Source: an uncultured Pseudomonadales bacterium (lineage in GTDB: Bacteria > Pseudomonadota > Gammaproteobacteria > Pseudomonadales > Azotimanducaceae). Taken from it: a stretch of DNA of 64,000 bases. The notes below the pieces were generated by a model, which did no database searches, had not been told where the DNA came from, and worked only from the letters and a program-made list of their open reading frames with translations. The stretch's first letter is position 1. The number at the start of each line of letters is the position of its first letter. Location: positions 3,916,522 to 3,980,521 of the forward strand of contig CATOTI010000002.1 in assembly GCA_951813295.1 (NCBI GenBank), given 5' to 3'. Positions 9,202 to 18,165 of this stretch are shown piece by piece. The position numbers were made by a program, and so were the translations under genes.

Positions 9202-9672
9202 TCAGGCGAGCTGGGTCGCCTCGATCTGGCGTTGCAACGTGTCGTGAAGTTCGTCGTCGGTTGGGGCTTCCCGGAGTTCTAATAAGTTCGCTGGATCGTC
9301 GAAAACGCGGGCGAGCGCGCCAAGGATCTCGAGGTGCGCTCGTTCTTCGTCCGTCGGGACGACCAGCGCGAAGATCACGTCGACCCGCTTGTCGTCCGGC
9401 GCGTCAAAATCGACGCCTTGATGAAGCGTGAGCAGGGCGCCGATCGGATTGGGACAGTCGCCGAAGCGGCAATGAGGGATTGCCACGCCTTCGCCGAGCC
9501 CCGTAGAGCCCAACCGCTCGCGATTCAGAAACCCTTCGAGCAGGCGCCGCGCGTCGAGGCCGAAGGTGTCGGCCAACAACGTACTCGCGTCCTCGAGGGC
9601 CGCCTTTTTAGACAACGAACTCGCATCGGCCCGGGTACTCGCGGGCCGGACGAGTCCGGAAAAATCGATCAT
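9202..9672 (-). CDS. ptsN: PTS-Ntr EIIA component
   Basis: A 156-residue EIIA of the nitrogen phosphotransferase system, a phosphoryl acceptor that signals nitrogen and potassium status. The phospho-histidine is H67 in GEGVAIPHCR. The typical IFALVVP and HLEILGALARVF segments follow. It lies 3 bp behind hpf in the rpoN-hpf-ptsN order conserved in proteobacteria. The rapZ and ptsO (NPr) genes that usually follow are absent; pmbA on the other strand comes next. The phosphate donor for this EIIA must therefore be encoded elsewhere. Confidence 0.93.
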   Translation of the reverse strand: MIDFSGLVRPASTRADASSLSKKAALEDASTLLADTFGLDARRLLEGFLNRERLGSTGLGEGVAIPHCRFGDCPNPIGALLTLHQGVDFDAPDDKRVDVIFALVVPTDEERAHLEILGALARVFDDPANLLELREAPTDDELHDTLQRQIEATQLA

Positions 9673-9675
9673 TGA

Positions 9676-9969
9676 CTAGGTGCGATGCTTCGTCTGCTTC
9701 TCTTTGTGCTTGATGACCTGGCGATCCAACTTGTCGCACAACGCATCGATCGCAGCGTACATATCGTCAGCTACCGCGTCAGCGAAGATTTCATTACCGG
9801 ACGCGTGAACCGTCGCCTCAGCAGCTTGAATCAGTTTGTCCACCGATAAGACGACGTGGACGTTGGTGATGTGGTCGTAGTGCCGCTCGATCCGTCCGAC
9901 TTTCTTCGTGACGTAGTCGCGCAAGGCAGAGGTGACCTCCATGTGTCGGCCGCTGACGTTTAGCTGCAT
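9676..9969 (-). CDS. hpf: Ribosome hibernation promoting factor, short form
   Basis: A 97-residue HPF/YfiA family protein that binds the 30S decoding region and promotes ribosome dimers in stationary phase. It shows the start MQLNVSGRHMEVTSALRDYV, then NVHVVLSVDK, HASGNEIFADAVADDMYAAID and the basic tail KHKEKQTKHR. The C-terminal dimerisation domain of long HPF is absent. The start at 9969 has AAGGAG six bases upstream. A TATAAC element in the gap before it, reading towards hpf, could give it its own promoter apart from rpoN. Confidence 0.93.
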   Translation of the reverse strand: MQLNVSGRHMEVTSALRDYVTKKVGRIERHYDHITNVHVVLSVDKLIQAAEATVHASGNEIFADAVADDMYAAIDALCDKLDRQVIKHKEKQTKHRT

Positions 9970-10121
9970 TGATGCTCCTTCGCTTGGCTTCGTGTTCCAT
10001 CGCGTCGCGATTGCGTTCATCGACGCGTCATCGAGCTTAGTTATACGCGCGCGAAGGGGCGTTTTTCGCCTTGCGAAATATACTTAGGAGAGCAATTCTT
10101 GGTGTTGGTGTGCAGCCTCGC

Positions 10122-11702
10122 TCAGACGAGTCGCTTGCGCTCGGTCGAAGACGGGATTGCCAGCGATTCGCGGTACTTGGCCACGGTGCGTCGCGCCACC
10201 TTGATGTTCTGTTCGCCGAGAAGCTTCGTGAGCTTGCTGTCGGACAGTGGCTTCGCCGGATTCTCCTGATCGACGAGCTTTTTGATTAGCGCGCGGATAG
10301 CCGTGCTCGACACTTCGCCGCCGCTCGCCGTACCAACGTGACTGGAAAAGAAATACTTGAGTTCGAACACGCCGCGCGGCGTACGCATGTACTTCTTGGT
10401 CGTGGCCCGTGAAACGGTCGACTCGTGGATCCCGACGATTTCGGCGACATCCGCGAGCACCATCGGCTTCATTCCCTCTTCGCCCTGCTCGAAGAAATCG
10501 ATCTGTCGGCCGACGATCGCGCGGGCGACGTTCAACAAGGTGTCGCTTCGGTAGTCGAGGCTTTTGACGAAGAAGCGTGCGTCCTGCAGGTGGTTCTTCA
10601 GGAACTGGTTGTCGCGGCTTTGGTTTGCCCGTTGAACGAGCCCCTCGTATTCCGGATTGACCCGGACCCGCGACCGTCCGCGGTCGATGGCCTCGACGGT
10701 CCAACGGCCCTTGACCTTACGGACGAGCACGTCGGGTTCGATGTACTCCACCGATAGTTCGCCCACGGATGACGCGGGCCGGGGATTGGTCGTCTGAATC
10801 AGTGCGATGACCGCCGTCAGGTCGTCTTCGCTCACGTCGAGCTTGCGGGCGAGTTCCGCAAACGACCGATTGGCGAGCAGCTCGAAATAATCGGCGATGA
10901 GTTCGAGTGCAGCGTCGCGCCACGGTATGTCGATGGGAAGTGCTGTGAGCTGTAGCTCGATGCATTCGCGGATGTCGCGAGCGGCGACGCCGATGGGGTC
11001 GAACTGCTGGATGCGCTTCAGCACGGCCTCGAGCTCGTCTATCTCGATCGGGTCATCGAGCTCGACGTCCGGCAACAGTGTTTCGAGATCCGCCGTGAGC
11101 ATCCCGTCGTCGTCGATCGAGTCGACGATGGCCGTCGCGATGACTCGGTCGCGATCGGAAAAAGGTGTGAGATCCAACTGCCATTGCAGATAGTCGTTCA
11201 GTGTTTCCTGGCTCGACCGACGTTCTTCGATTGGCGTGCCGTCTTCGGGCGGCGGCGCGCTCGTCGTGCTCGGTTCGGCCGGTGGCGACGGTTCGTAAAC
11301 GTCTTCCCAGCTCGTATCGGCCGGGATCTCCTCCGTTACGGACTCATCCAACGAACCGATTTCATCGGCGGATACGTCCTCGAAGGTATCGATCGTCAGG
11401 TCGACGTCGTCGATGCGCTCGATCGCATCGGGGTCGATCGCGGGTAAATCGTCGCTCGTTCCATCGGCGGTTTCAGCGCCTGAGGGGTGGTCGAATGTCT
11501 CGGTACTCGCCTCGTCGGTCGCCGCGTCGATACTCTCCGGTGCGTCGTCGACCATCTCGAGCATCGGGTTTTCTTCGATGGCCTGTTGAATCTCGGCATC
11601 GAGTTCGAGCGTCGACAGGCCGATGAGCCGGATCGCTTGCTGCAGCGAGACCGACATCGTCTGCTGCTGCGAAACGCGTAGCGATAGGCCTTGCTTTAGC
11701 AA
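10122..11702 (-). CDS. rpoN: RNA polymerase sigma-54 factor
   Basis: A 526-residue sigma-54. Region I is glutamine-rich (LSLRVSQQQTMSVSLQQAIRL). Region II is long and acidic, about residues 55-170. The core-binding and helix-turn-helix regions follow (AEIVGIHESTVSRATTKKYM), then the RpoN box ARRTVAKYRE near residue 505. It directs transcription that needs enhancer-binding ATPases. It lies 46 bp behind lptB. I looked for strict GG-N10-GC (-24/-12) elements near the pilin genes and found none. Confidence 0.96.
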   Translation of the reverse strand: MLKQGLSLRVSQQQTMSVSLQQAIRLIGLSTLELDAEIQQAIEENPMLEMVDDAPESIDAATDEASTETFDHPSGAETADGTSDDLPAIDPDAIERIDDVDLTIDTFEDVSADEIGSLDESVTEEIPADTSWEDVYEPSPPAEPSTTSAPPPEDGTPIEERRSSQETLNDYLQWQLDLTPFSDRDRVIATAIVDSIDDDGMLTADLETLLPDVELDDPIEIDELEAVLKRIQQFDPIGVAARDIRECIELQLTALPIDIPWRDAALELIADYFELLANRSFAELARKLDVSEDDLTAVIALIQTTNPRPASSVGELSVEYIEPDVLVRKVKGRWTVEAIDRGRSRVRVNPEYEGLVQRANQSRDNQFLKNHLQDARFFVKSLDYRSDTLLNVARAIVGRQIDFFEQGEEGMKPMVLADVAEIVGIHESTVSRATTKKYMRTPRGVFELKYFFSSHVGTASGGEVSSTAIRALIKKLVDQENPAKPLSDSKLTKLLGEQNIKVARRTVAKYRESLAIPSSTERKRLV

Positions 11703-11748
11703 AATCGGTGCCCGTTAGAAGGTCGCGAGATGGGCGCGCGCCGGCCGA

Positions 11749-12480
11749 CTAGAGCTTGAACTGCTCGCCCAGGTAAACGCTGCGCACTGTCGGGTTGGAT
11801 AGTATGACCTCCGACGAGCCATGAGCAATGATCGTGCCAGCATTGACGATGTAGGCGCGGTCGCAGATGTCGAGCGTCTCGCGGACGTTGTGATCGGTGA
11901 TCAGGACGCCAATGTCTCTGTCGGCCAATCGCCTGATCTCGTTCTTGATTTCGGCGACGGATATCGGGTCGACGCCTGCGAACGGTTCATCGAGAAGCAC
12001 GTAGCGCGGTTCCGTGGCGAGTGCACGGGCAATCTCCACGCGGCGACGCTCGCCGCCGGACAGTCGCTCACCAAGGGTTTCCCGCACCTGGTGGAGGTTG
12101 AACTCGTCGAGTAGGGATTCGATGAGCGTCGAAGCGGCCTCAGCGTCGAGGTCGTCGCGCAATTCGATGACGGTTTTCAGGTTTCCCTCGACGGAGAGCT
12201 TGCGAAAAACACTTGCCTCCTGCGGCAGGTAGCCGATGCCAGCGCGGGCACGTACGTGTAGTGGCTGGCGCGAGAGGTCCATGTCGCCGAGGTGGATCGA
12301 ACCGGCGTCGGCGCGGGTGAGTCCGAGCACCATGTAGAAGCAGGTTGTCTTTCCCGCGCCGTTGGGCCCGAGCAATCCCACGACCTCGCCTGCCGAGATG
12401 TCGAGGCTCAGATCTTCGACGACACGACGACCTCGGTACGACTTCGCCAGGTTTCGAACGACGAGTTCGTTACTGCTCAC
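11749..12480 (-). CDS. lptB: LPS export ABC transporter ATP-binding protein
   Basis: The 243-residue ATPase of the LptB2FGC machine that extracts LPS from the inner membrane. Walker A is GPNGAGKTT, the signature is [15 protein letters not shown], Walker B is [13 protein letters not shown], and the switch histidine is in VLITDHN. The start overlaps the end of lptA by 11 bases, so the two are likely translationally coupled. lptF and lptG are not in the window, as in most gammaproteobacteria. Confidence 0.96.
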   Translation of the reverse strand: MSSNELVVRNLAKSYRGRRVVEDLSLDISAGEVVGLLGPNGAGKTTCFYMVLGLTRADAGSIHLGDMDLSRQPLHVRARAGIGYLPQEASVFRKLSVEGNLKTVIELRDDLDAEAASTLIESLLDEFNLHQVRETLGERLSGGERRRVEIARALATEPRYVLLDEPFAGVDPISVAEIKNEIRRLADRDIGVLITDHNVRETLDICDRAYIVNAGTIIAHGSSEVILSNPTVRSVYLGEQFKL

Positions 12481-13057
12481 GCGGCTCGCTTGGTCTATCG
12501 GCCGGCTCGCCCGGCTCTTTTTCGGGCTGCCAGATCATGCGGACTCGTTCGCCACCGTTGTCGGAACGTGCCGTCGCTCGACCTTCGCGCGCGTTCCAGT
12601 GGATGGTGCCGCCTTCGATGCGCCGCGACGGTTGTTCGATCTGAGCGTTGCCGGTGAGTTCCAGTCTTTCGAGATTGGTGAGATACGTGATGGTTTCCGC
12701 CGTGCCGTGCAGCGGTGGTTCATCGATCTCGATTCTCTGGGAGAACGCCGCGGGGGCCGCGTGCGAACCGAGGCCCACGACCTTCACGATCCGGCCCTCT
12801 TGTGTGGTGATGTTCATCGTTTCGGCCCGGAGCTGAAGCGTGCCTTGTGTCAGCTCTACGTTCCCGCGCACCACCGAGACGCCGTCGTTGATTGTGACGT
12901 CTGCCTCGTCGAAGGAAATCGTGAGCTCCTGATCCATATCGGTTGGCAGCGCCGACCCGGCAACGGCCAGGATCACGACGAGCGCCGCCGCTAAGGTGCG
13001 GGCGAGGATTCCGACGCGCGCGAAATCAGCCGTTTTGTGCGAGGACTTTGAGTTCAC
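12470..13057 (-). CDS. lptA: Periplasmic LPS bridge protein LptA
   Basis: A 195-residue periplasmic protein that forms the beta-jellyroll bridge carrying LPS from LptC to LptD. It has an N-terminal hydrophobic signal ([20 protein letters not shown]), then [19 protein letters not shown] and [19 protein letters not shown], the repeating OstA-type strands. The C-terminal tail is rich in Pro and Glu. I chose the GTG at 13057, with AAAGGA eight bases upstream, rather than the much longer in-frame extension that lies inside lptC. It overlaps lptC by 32 bases. Confidence 0.88.
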   Translation of the reverse strand: MNSKSSHKTADFARVGILARTLAAALVVILAVAGSALPTDMDQELTISFDEADVTINDGVSVVRGNVELTQGTLQLRAETMNITTQEGRIVKVVGLGSHAAPAAFSQRIEIDEPPLHGTAETITYLTNLERLELTGNAQIEQPSRRIEGGTIHWNAREGRATARSDNGGERVRMIWQPEKEPGEPADRPSEPREQ

Positions 13058-13622
13058 CGCGTTGATCCTTTGAAGACCGCAACCGGATTCGACCGGTCTC
13101 GAGATTGGTCTCGAACCCGACCGCGCGAAGGGTATACTCGTCGGTTTCGATCTTGACCGGCTGGTTCGACGTGGCGATCCGGCGGTCGGCGAAGACCGTG
13201 ATGGTACTGCTCGTGAGGCGCGTAAAGGTCCCGTCCGCGCGTTCTTGCTGAGCGATGACATCTTCGCTCAATCGCAGCGTGCTGTCGCCACCGGTCAGCG
13301 CGTAACCTTCGCCGGTTTTCGCATCGATCTGCCAAGGCGCGGACGTTTCGTTGTGAACCACGAGGCGCGGCGCGGCCAGGTAGCTGGTGTCATCCTCACG
13401 AAAGTAGTCGATCCGTCTGGCCGAGAGTCTGTAGTCGATGCTCCCGGTTTCGGTGAACGTCGTGATAAGCCCGCTTTCGATGAAGAGGTCCGGCGATTGA
13501 TCGGTGAACGGTGTCGGCGCGATGAGATCGTCGGTGGTGTCGACCAGAAGGACGATGCCGACACCCACCACAGCGACAAGGAGCCAGCGGCTCAACGAAG
13601 CGCGTTGAGGGCGCGCAGCCAT
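13026..13622 (-). CDS. lptC: LPS export protein LptC
   Basis: A 198-residue bitopic inner-membrane protein that passes LPS to LptA. One N-terminal transmembrane segment (LLVAVVGVGIVLLV) is followed by a jellyroll domain with SGLITTFTETGSIDYRLSARRIDYF and LTSSTITVFADRRIATSNQPVKIET. It overlaps kdsC upstream (31 bases) and lptA downstream, so kdsC-lptC-lptA-lptB is a continuous overlapping operon. Confidence 0.9.
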   Translation of the reverse strand: MAARPQRASLSRWLLVAVVGVGIVLLVDTTDDLIAPTPFTDQSPDLFIESGLITTFTETGSIDYRLSARRIDYFREDDTSYLAAPRLVVHNETSAPWQIDAKTGEGYALTGGDSTLRLSEDVIAQQERADGTFTRLTSSTITVFADRRIATSNQPVKIETDEYTLRAVGFETNLETGRIRLRSSKDQRGELKVLAQNG

Positions 13623-14122
13623 TTACCCTGGGTTTCGAGAATCAACTGGCTCACTTCGCGAACCGCGCCGTACCCTGCCGGCGTCGTCGCAACAAAGTCT
13701 GCCGCGTGTTTGACGACCGGATGCCCGGATTCGACGGAGAAGCGCACGCCGACCCGGTCGAAGAGCGAGAGATCGGCGAGATCGTCGCCCATATGACTCA
13801 TGCGACTAGCGTCGATTCCGGTGGTTCCCTCGAGTTCAGCCAGCGCCAGTTCCTTCCTCGATACACCTTCGAAGAAATGCGGAATGCCGAGCTCTTCAAC
13901 GCGCCGCGTGACGGCTTCGCTCGCGCGGCCCGTGATGATTGCGACACCGATGCCGGATTGCATCAATAGCTTGAGCGCGGCGCCGTCCTGAACGTGAAAC
14001 GCCTTGATCTCGATGCCGCCGGATCCGTAGTACAGGCGGCCGTCGGTCAGTACACCGTCGACATCGAAGATGGCGAGCTCGATAGCGGCGAGTTTTTCGG
14101 CGAGCTCGGGGGCGATGAGCAT
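13592..14122 (-). CDS. kdsC: 3-deoxy-D-manno-octulosonate 8-phosphate phosphatase
   Basis: A 176-residue capless HAD phosphatase that makes Kdo for LPS. Motif I is AIFDVDGVLTDGRLYYG and is followed by KAFHVQDGAALKLL, the KdsC signature. Motif II is VAIITGR and motif IV is SHMGDDLADL. The ATG at 14122 overlaps the yrbG stop (TGATG). kdsD, the arabinose-5-phosphate isomerase normally between yrbG and kdsC, is missing here. Confidence 0.93.
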   Translation of the reverse strand: MLIAPELAEKLAAIELAIFDVDGVLTDGRLYYGSGGIEIKAFHVQDGAALKLLMQSGIGVAIITGRASEAVTRRVEELGIPHFFEGVSRKELALAELEGTTGIDASRMSHMGDDLADLSLFDRVGVRFSVESGHPVVKHAADFVATTPAGYGAVREVSQLILETQGKWLRALNALR

Positions 14123-15081
14123 CAATTGCTCGATTGGATGAAGAGCATCAGGTTGTAGCCGATCCAAGCGGCGGCGAGGACGCCGCCTTCGAATCGCGTG
14201 ATGAGCTTTCGAGAACCGATGCCGTAGGCGAAGAGCGCGAGCAACATCGTGATCGCCAGCATCATGCCGACATCGCGGTAGAGCACTTCGCCGTCCACCG
14301 CCGTCGGATGGACCAATGCGGGTACCGCCATCACGGCAAGGATGTTGAGGATGTTCGAACCCACGACGTTTCCGATCGCGAGTTCCGAGTGTCCTTTCAT
14401 TGCCGCGCCTACGGTCGCGGCCAGCTCAGGAAGGCTCGTGCCGATGGCGACGATCGTGAGGCCAATGACGACCCGAGGTACGTTTTGTTGCTCGGCGATC
14501 GTGACGGCAGCCTCGACGATGACGTGCGACGCCACGAGTAGAACGACCAGGCCGGCGAAGAGCCAGAAACCGGCGGCGAGCTTCGACATCGCCGGGTAGT
14601 CGTCGAGTTCTTCGGATATCGGGTCCGAGGTTCCTTCGCGGGCGGCCAGCGTCAGCCGGTACATCACGAAAGACAGTCCGGCGAGCAGGACGACGCCGTC
14701 CAGAATCCCCAGGAAACGGTTGAAGAGGCATGCGACCGCGATGAAGGTCGCGCCGAGCAGCCATGGCAATTCGCTCTTCAGGACCGAGTCTTCGAACGGT
14801 AGTGGGCGAATCAGCGCCGTAATGCCGAGAACGAGGCCGATGTTGGCGATGTTGGATCCGATTGCGTTGCCTATCGCGAGGTCCGACGCGCCGTCGAGCG
14901 ACGCCTGCAGGCCAACCAGAATCTCGGGTGCCGACGTGCCGATCGAGACGACCGTCAGGCCGATCACGATTTTGGAAACGTTCAGGTTTTTTGCCGTCGC
15001 CGCTGCCCCCGACACAAAACGGTCGGCGCTCCACACAAGTGCAATGAAGCCCAGGATGAGGGCGAGCAAGGGGAGCCACAT
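14122..15081 (-). CDS. yrbG: Calcium/sodium antiporter of the YrbG family
   Basis: A 319-residue CaCA-superfamily membrane exchanger with about ten transmembrane segments in two inverted halves. The two alpha repeats are visible as VSIGTSAPEILVGLQASLDG with AIGNAIGSNIANIGLVLG, and VAIGTSLPELAATVGAAMKG with AIGNVVGSNILNILAVM. It usually heads the kds-lpt gene set, as here, though its link to LPS is only positional. The 5' side faces ibaG across a 312-bp divergent gap. Confidence 0.92.
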   Translation of the reverse strand: MWLPLLALILGFIALVWSADRFVSGAAATAKNLNVSKIVIGLTVVSIGTSAPEILVGLQASLDGASDLAIGNAIGSNIANIGLVLGITALIRPLPFEDSVLKSELPWLLGATFIAVACLFNRFLGILDGVVLLAGLSFVMYRLTLAAREGTSDPISEELDDYPAMSKLAAGFWLFAGLVVLLVASHVIVEAAVTIAEQQNVPRVVIGLTIVAIGTSLPELAATVGAAMKGHSELAIGNVVGSNILNILAVMAVPALVHPTAVDGEVLYRDVGMMLAITMLLALFAYGIGSRKLITRFEGGVLAAAWIGYNLMLFIQSSN

Positions 15082-15393
15082 AGGGCGGTTTGCATCGGGT
15101 GGTGTCTAAGGTTGTGAAGCATTGCAACATTGCTGCGGCGGCGTCAATTGAGTGACGGAGTTGGATTCGCCGACATGTTCAGGTAGGGCAAAATACTGAC
15201 GCGACAACGATTTTTTTGCCCGAACCGGGGGGGTGAGAGATCCGCTCGCCGTTGCGATCGCTGGACGTGTCGAGCACGATAGCGCGCCTTTCGCGACCGC
15301 CTTCGCGCGCCTCGATCGATACCCGAAGGCACGATGCGCTAGGCCGACGGTCGCCACTTCGGCCACCGATCACTAACTCTTGGGGAGTCGTTC
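15082..15393. other. Divergent intergenic region between yrbG and ibaG
   Basis: About 312 bases without a gene. It should hold the promoters for the yrbG-lpt operon (minus) and ibaG-hisD (plus). It contains a run of seven T followed within 13 bases by a run of seven G (about 15210-15234), and no promoter I can defend. I see no remnant of the mla, murA or hisG genes that usually sit near ibaG. Confidence 0.5.
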
Positions 15394-15624
15394 TTGGAAG
15401 ACATGCAGACACGTGTGAACGAAGCCGTTCAAGGTGCTTTCGCGGACGCCGAGATCAGCGTCGAAGTGGAAGGCAATCGTGCAATGATTCAGGTCACGGC
15501 CGATGCGTTCGAAGGCATGAACCGGGTCAAACGCCAGCAGGCCGTTTACGCGGCGATCAACGATTTGATTCAGAGCGGCGAGTTGCATGCCGTTTCGATC
15601 GTCGCGCGAACGCCGTCGGAGTAG
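15394..15624 (+). CDS. ibaG: BolA-family protein IbaG
   Basis: A 76-residue BolA-like protein; relatives pair with monothiol glutaredoxins and bind Fe-S clusters. It shows VNEAVQGAFADAEISVEVEGNRAMIQV and then VKRQQAVYAAINDLIQSGELHAVSI, the conserved BolA helix-strand end. The likely start is the TTG at 15394, because TGGGGAG lies seven bases upstream; the ATG at 15403 is too far from it. In many gammaproteobacteria ibaG is followed by murA and hisG; here hisD starts seven bases after the stop. Confidence 0.9.
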   Translation: MEDMQTRVNEAVQGAFADAEISVEVEGNRAMIQVTADAFEGMNRVKRQQAVYAAINDLIQSGELHAVSIVARTPSE

Positions 15625-15630
15625 TCGGCC

Positions 15631-16935
15631 GTGATCCGGCGGCTCAGCTCGGCATCGGCGACGTTCGAGCGTGAACTCGAATCGCTCCTCGCCTGGGACG
15701 TATCGACCGACGATGCCGTGACGCGTGCGGCGGGCGACATCATCGCGGACGTCGTGCAACGCGGGGACGCCGCCCTGATCGAGTTGACGGCGCGCTTCGA
15801 CCACACCGATCTGACCGCTGGATTCGAGATTCGCGCGCGGGAACTGCGCGAAGCCTACGATCAGCTACCCGTTGCCGACCGGGACGCTTTGCGTTCAGCG
15901 GCCGATCGCATCCAGCGCTATCACGAACGCCAGACGGGCGGTGATTTTCTGGACGACGACGGCTTCGGTAACCGGCTTGGCCAGCGTATTACGCCGTTGG
16001 AGCGCGTGGGGGTCTACGTGCCGGGCGGTCAGGCTGCCTATCCGTCGACCGTTCTGATGACGGTGATCCCGGCGCGTGTTGCGGGTGTTGATGAAGTCAT
16101 CGTGACTGTCCCGACGCCGAACGGTGACAAGAACCGGTTCGTTCTGGCGGCGCTGCACCTTGCGGGCGTCGATCGCGTTTTCACCGTGGGGGGTGCACAA
16201 GCGGTTGCGGCACTCGCGTTCGGCACGCAAACGATTCCCAAGGTCGACAAGATCGTCGGACCGGGCGGTGCATTCGTCGCCGCCGCGAAACGACTGGTGT
16301 TCGGTCCCGTCGGTATCGACGTCATCGCCGGGCCGAGCGAGATCTGCATCGTCGCCGATGGATCTGTCGATCCGGAATGGACAGCGATGGACCTCTTCTC
16401 GCAGGCCGAGCATGACGCGGACGCGCAAGCGATCCTGATCTCACCCGACAGCGACTATCTCGACAGCGTCGAGCGTCTGATGGCGGAGCAGCTCCCGGGG
16501 ATGGCGCGAGCCTCAATCATCCGGTCGTCGCTGGCCGATCGGGGCGCGCTGGTTCAGTCGCGTTCACTCGAAGAGGCTTGCGAGATCGCCAATCGAGTAG
16601 CGCCTGAGCATCTGCAACTCGCGGTCGACGATCCCGACGCGTTGCTTCCTCTGATACGCCACGCGGGCGCTATCTTCCTGGGCGCCTATTCCGCCGAAGC
16701 GCTCGGCGACTACAGCGCTGGGCCGAGTCATGTCTTGCCGACCTTCGGCACGGCCCGCTATGCCTCCCCGCTATCGGTCTACGATTTCCAGAAGCGCTCG
16801 TCGATCATCGATGTTCGCCGCGAGGGTGCGGAAACCTTGGCCCGAATCGCATCGACGATTGCGGATCAGGAAGGGCTCGAAGCGCACGGTGAAGCCGCTC
16901 GCCGGCGCCTCGCCGGGTTCGATTCAAACCTCTAG
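15631..16935 (+). CDS. hisD: Histidinol dehydrogenase
   Basis: A 434-residue enzyme for the last two oxidations of histidine synthesis, L-histidinol to L-histidine, with NAD and zinc. Landmarks are VGVYVPGGQAAYPSTVLM, VGGAQAVAALAFGT, DVIAGPSEICIVAD, the catalytic and zinc region DLFSQAEHDADAQA, and AGPSHVLPTFGTARY. The GTG start at 15631 suggests coupling to ibaG. hisG upstream and hisC downstream are absent. The stop overlaps the convergent protease stop by four bases (CTAG). Confidence 0.95.
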   Translation: MIRRLSSASATFERELESLLAWDVSTDDAVTRAAGDIIADVVQRGDAALIELTARFDHTDLTAGFEIRARELREAYDQLPVADRDALRSAADRIQRYHERQTGGDFLDDDGFGNRLGQRITPLERVGVYVPGGQAAYPSTVLMTVIPARVAGVDEVIVTVPTPNGDKNRFVLAALHLAGVDRVFTVGGAQAVAALAFGTQTIPKVDKIVGPGGAFVAAAKRLVFGPVGIDVIAGPSEICIVADGSVDPEWTAMDLFSQAEHDADAQAILISPDSDYLDSVERLMAEQLPGMARASIIRSSLADRGALVQSRSLEEACEIANRVAPEHLQLAVDDPDALLPLIRHAGAIFLGAYSAEALGDYSAGPSHVLPTFGTARYASPLSVYDFQKRSSIIDVRREGAETLARIASTIADQEGLEAHGEAARRRLAGFDSNL

Positions 16936-18014
16936 CGATTGACGCCGTTCGAGGTCGGACGCTGTCCGGCCGTCGCCGAGACGTCGAATTCGAGGCCACC
17001 ACGTACGATGCGCAGGGAAAGCTCTTCCCCGGGGTTGGTCCCCGCGAGCTGCTTGAAGGTGTCGACGCTCGACCGGGCCGGTACGGCGTTGATCGCGACG
17101 AGAATGTCTCCAGCTCGAATACCCGCTGTGCTGGCAGGCGAAAAGGGCGTGACGCGGCGGACGAGCAAACCGGTTCGTCGGCCGTCCCCCGGGGTCGGTT
17201 CCAGCGTGACGCCGAGCCATCCGCGGCGTACCTCACCATGCTCGAGAATGTCCTCGAACACCGAAGTCGCGAGTTCGCGCGGGATGGCGAACCCGATTCC
17301 TTCGCTACCCGCGCCATTGCTGTAGATGAGCGTGTTGATACCGACGAGGCGCCCGTCCGTGTCGATCAGCGGCCCGCCGGAGTTACCTGGGTTGATTGCC
17401 GCGTCCGTCTGGATGAAATCGATCAACGGCGCGTCGGTGATGCCGGAGCGACCCATGGCGCTCACGATTCCGAGTGAGACCGTGCTGCCGATCCCGAATG
17501 GATTGCCGATTGCGAGCACGATATCGCCAACGCGAATGTTGTCCTCGGTCGCTCGATCGATCGGGGTGAGCCCGCTTGCCTCGACCTTGATGACCGCGAG
17601 GTCGGTATCGGTGTCGGTGCCGACGACGGCGGCGTTGGCCTGCTGGCCGTCGGCAAAGAGGACGATGATGTCGTCCGCGCCGGCGATCACGTGGTCGTTG
17701 GTCACGATGTAGCCGTCTTCACGCATGACGATGCCCGAACCGAGCGAGTTTTCGAGACGTCGGCCGAGACGCCCGGAGCGCTCGCACAGGTCGCGGTATT
17801 GCGGCAGTCGGCAGATCGGATGGAGATAGGTCGCCGTCGATTTCAGCGTGAAGATGTTGACGACCGACGGCGACGCGACGGATACGGCGTCCGCGTACGA
17901 GCGGTTCGTCGTCAACGCCTCGAGCTTTGGCAACGCGAGCAGCCCGAAACCGATGACGCCGCCCACGAGCGCGGGAATCAGGACGTAGTTCCACAGGGTT
18001 CGCGTTTGCGTCAT
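16932..18014 (-). CDS. degS: Periplasmic membrane-anchored serine protease, DegS/AlgW-like
   Basis: A 360-residue trypsin-like protease with one PDZ domain. DegS/AlgW senses misfolded porins and cuts RseA to release sigma-E. It has an N-terminal membrane anchor (WNYVLIPALVGGVIGFGLLA). The triad is His in VTNDHVIAG, Asp in DTDTDLAVIK and Ser in INPGNSGGPLI. The PDZ domain begins near RRGWLGVTLEP. The start at 18014 (MTQTRTLWNY) has GGAAG upstream. A single PDZ and no cleavable signal favour DegS over DegP. An insertion with two Cys (YLHPICRLPQYRDLCERSG) lies before the protease core. Divergent from zapE. Confidence 0.9.
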   Translation of the reverse strand: MTQTRTLWNYVLIPALVGGVIGFGLLALPKLEALTTNRSYADAVSVASPSVVNIFTLKSTATYLHPICRLPQYRDLCERSGRLGRRLENSLGSGIVMREDGYIVTNDHVIAGADDIIVLFADGQQANAAVVGTDTDTDLAVIKVEASGLTPIDRATEDNIRVGDIVLAIGNPFGIGSTVSLGIVSAMGRSGITDAPLIDFIQTDAAINPGNSGGPLIDTDGRLVGINTLIYSNGAGSEGIGFAIPRELATSVFEDILEHGEVRRGWLGVTLEPTPGDGRRTGLLVRRVTPFSPASTAGIRAGDILVAINAVPARSSVDTFKQLAGTNPGEELSLRIVRGGLEFDVSATAGQRPTSNGVNR

Positions 18015-18046
18015 CGGGGCTTCTTCCAAGGTTCGAGCAGCGCGTA

Positions 18047-18060
18047 CTCGCGATCGCGAG
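18047..18060. promoter_or_regulatory. 14-bp perfect palindrome in the degS-zapE divergent gap
   Basis: CTCGCGATCGCGAG is a perfect 14-bp palindrome, 33 bases upstream of the degS start, in a 151-bp divergent gap. It may be an operator. Its GCGATCGC core is common in high-GC DNA, so chance is possible. Confidence 0.3.
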
Positions 18061-18165
18061 CACTCTCCCACATACAATGTGTCGAGTCTTAGCAAAGTCC
18101 GTGGTCGTTTGGTTTTCGTTCAGGCCCATTATCTCGGGCGTTCCCGGTGATAGGCTTCGCCGCCC

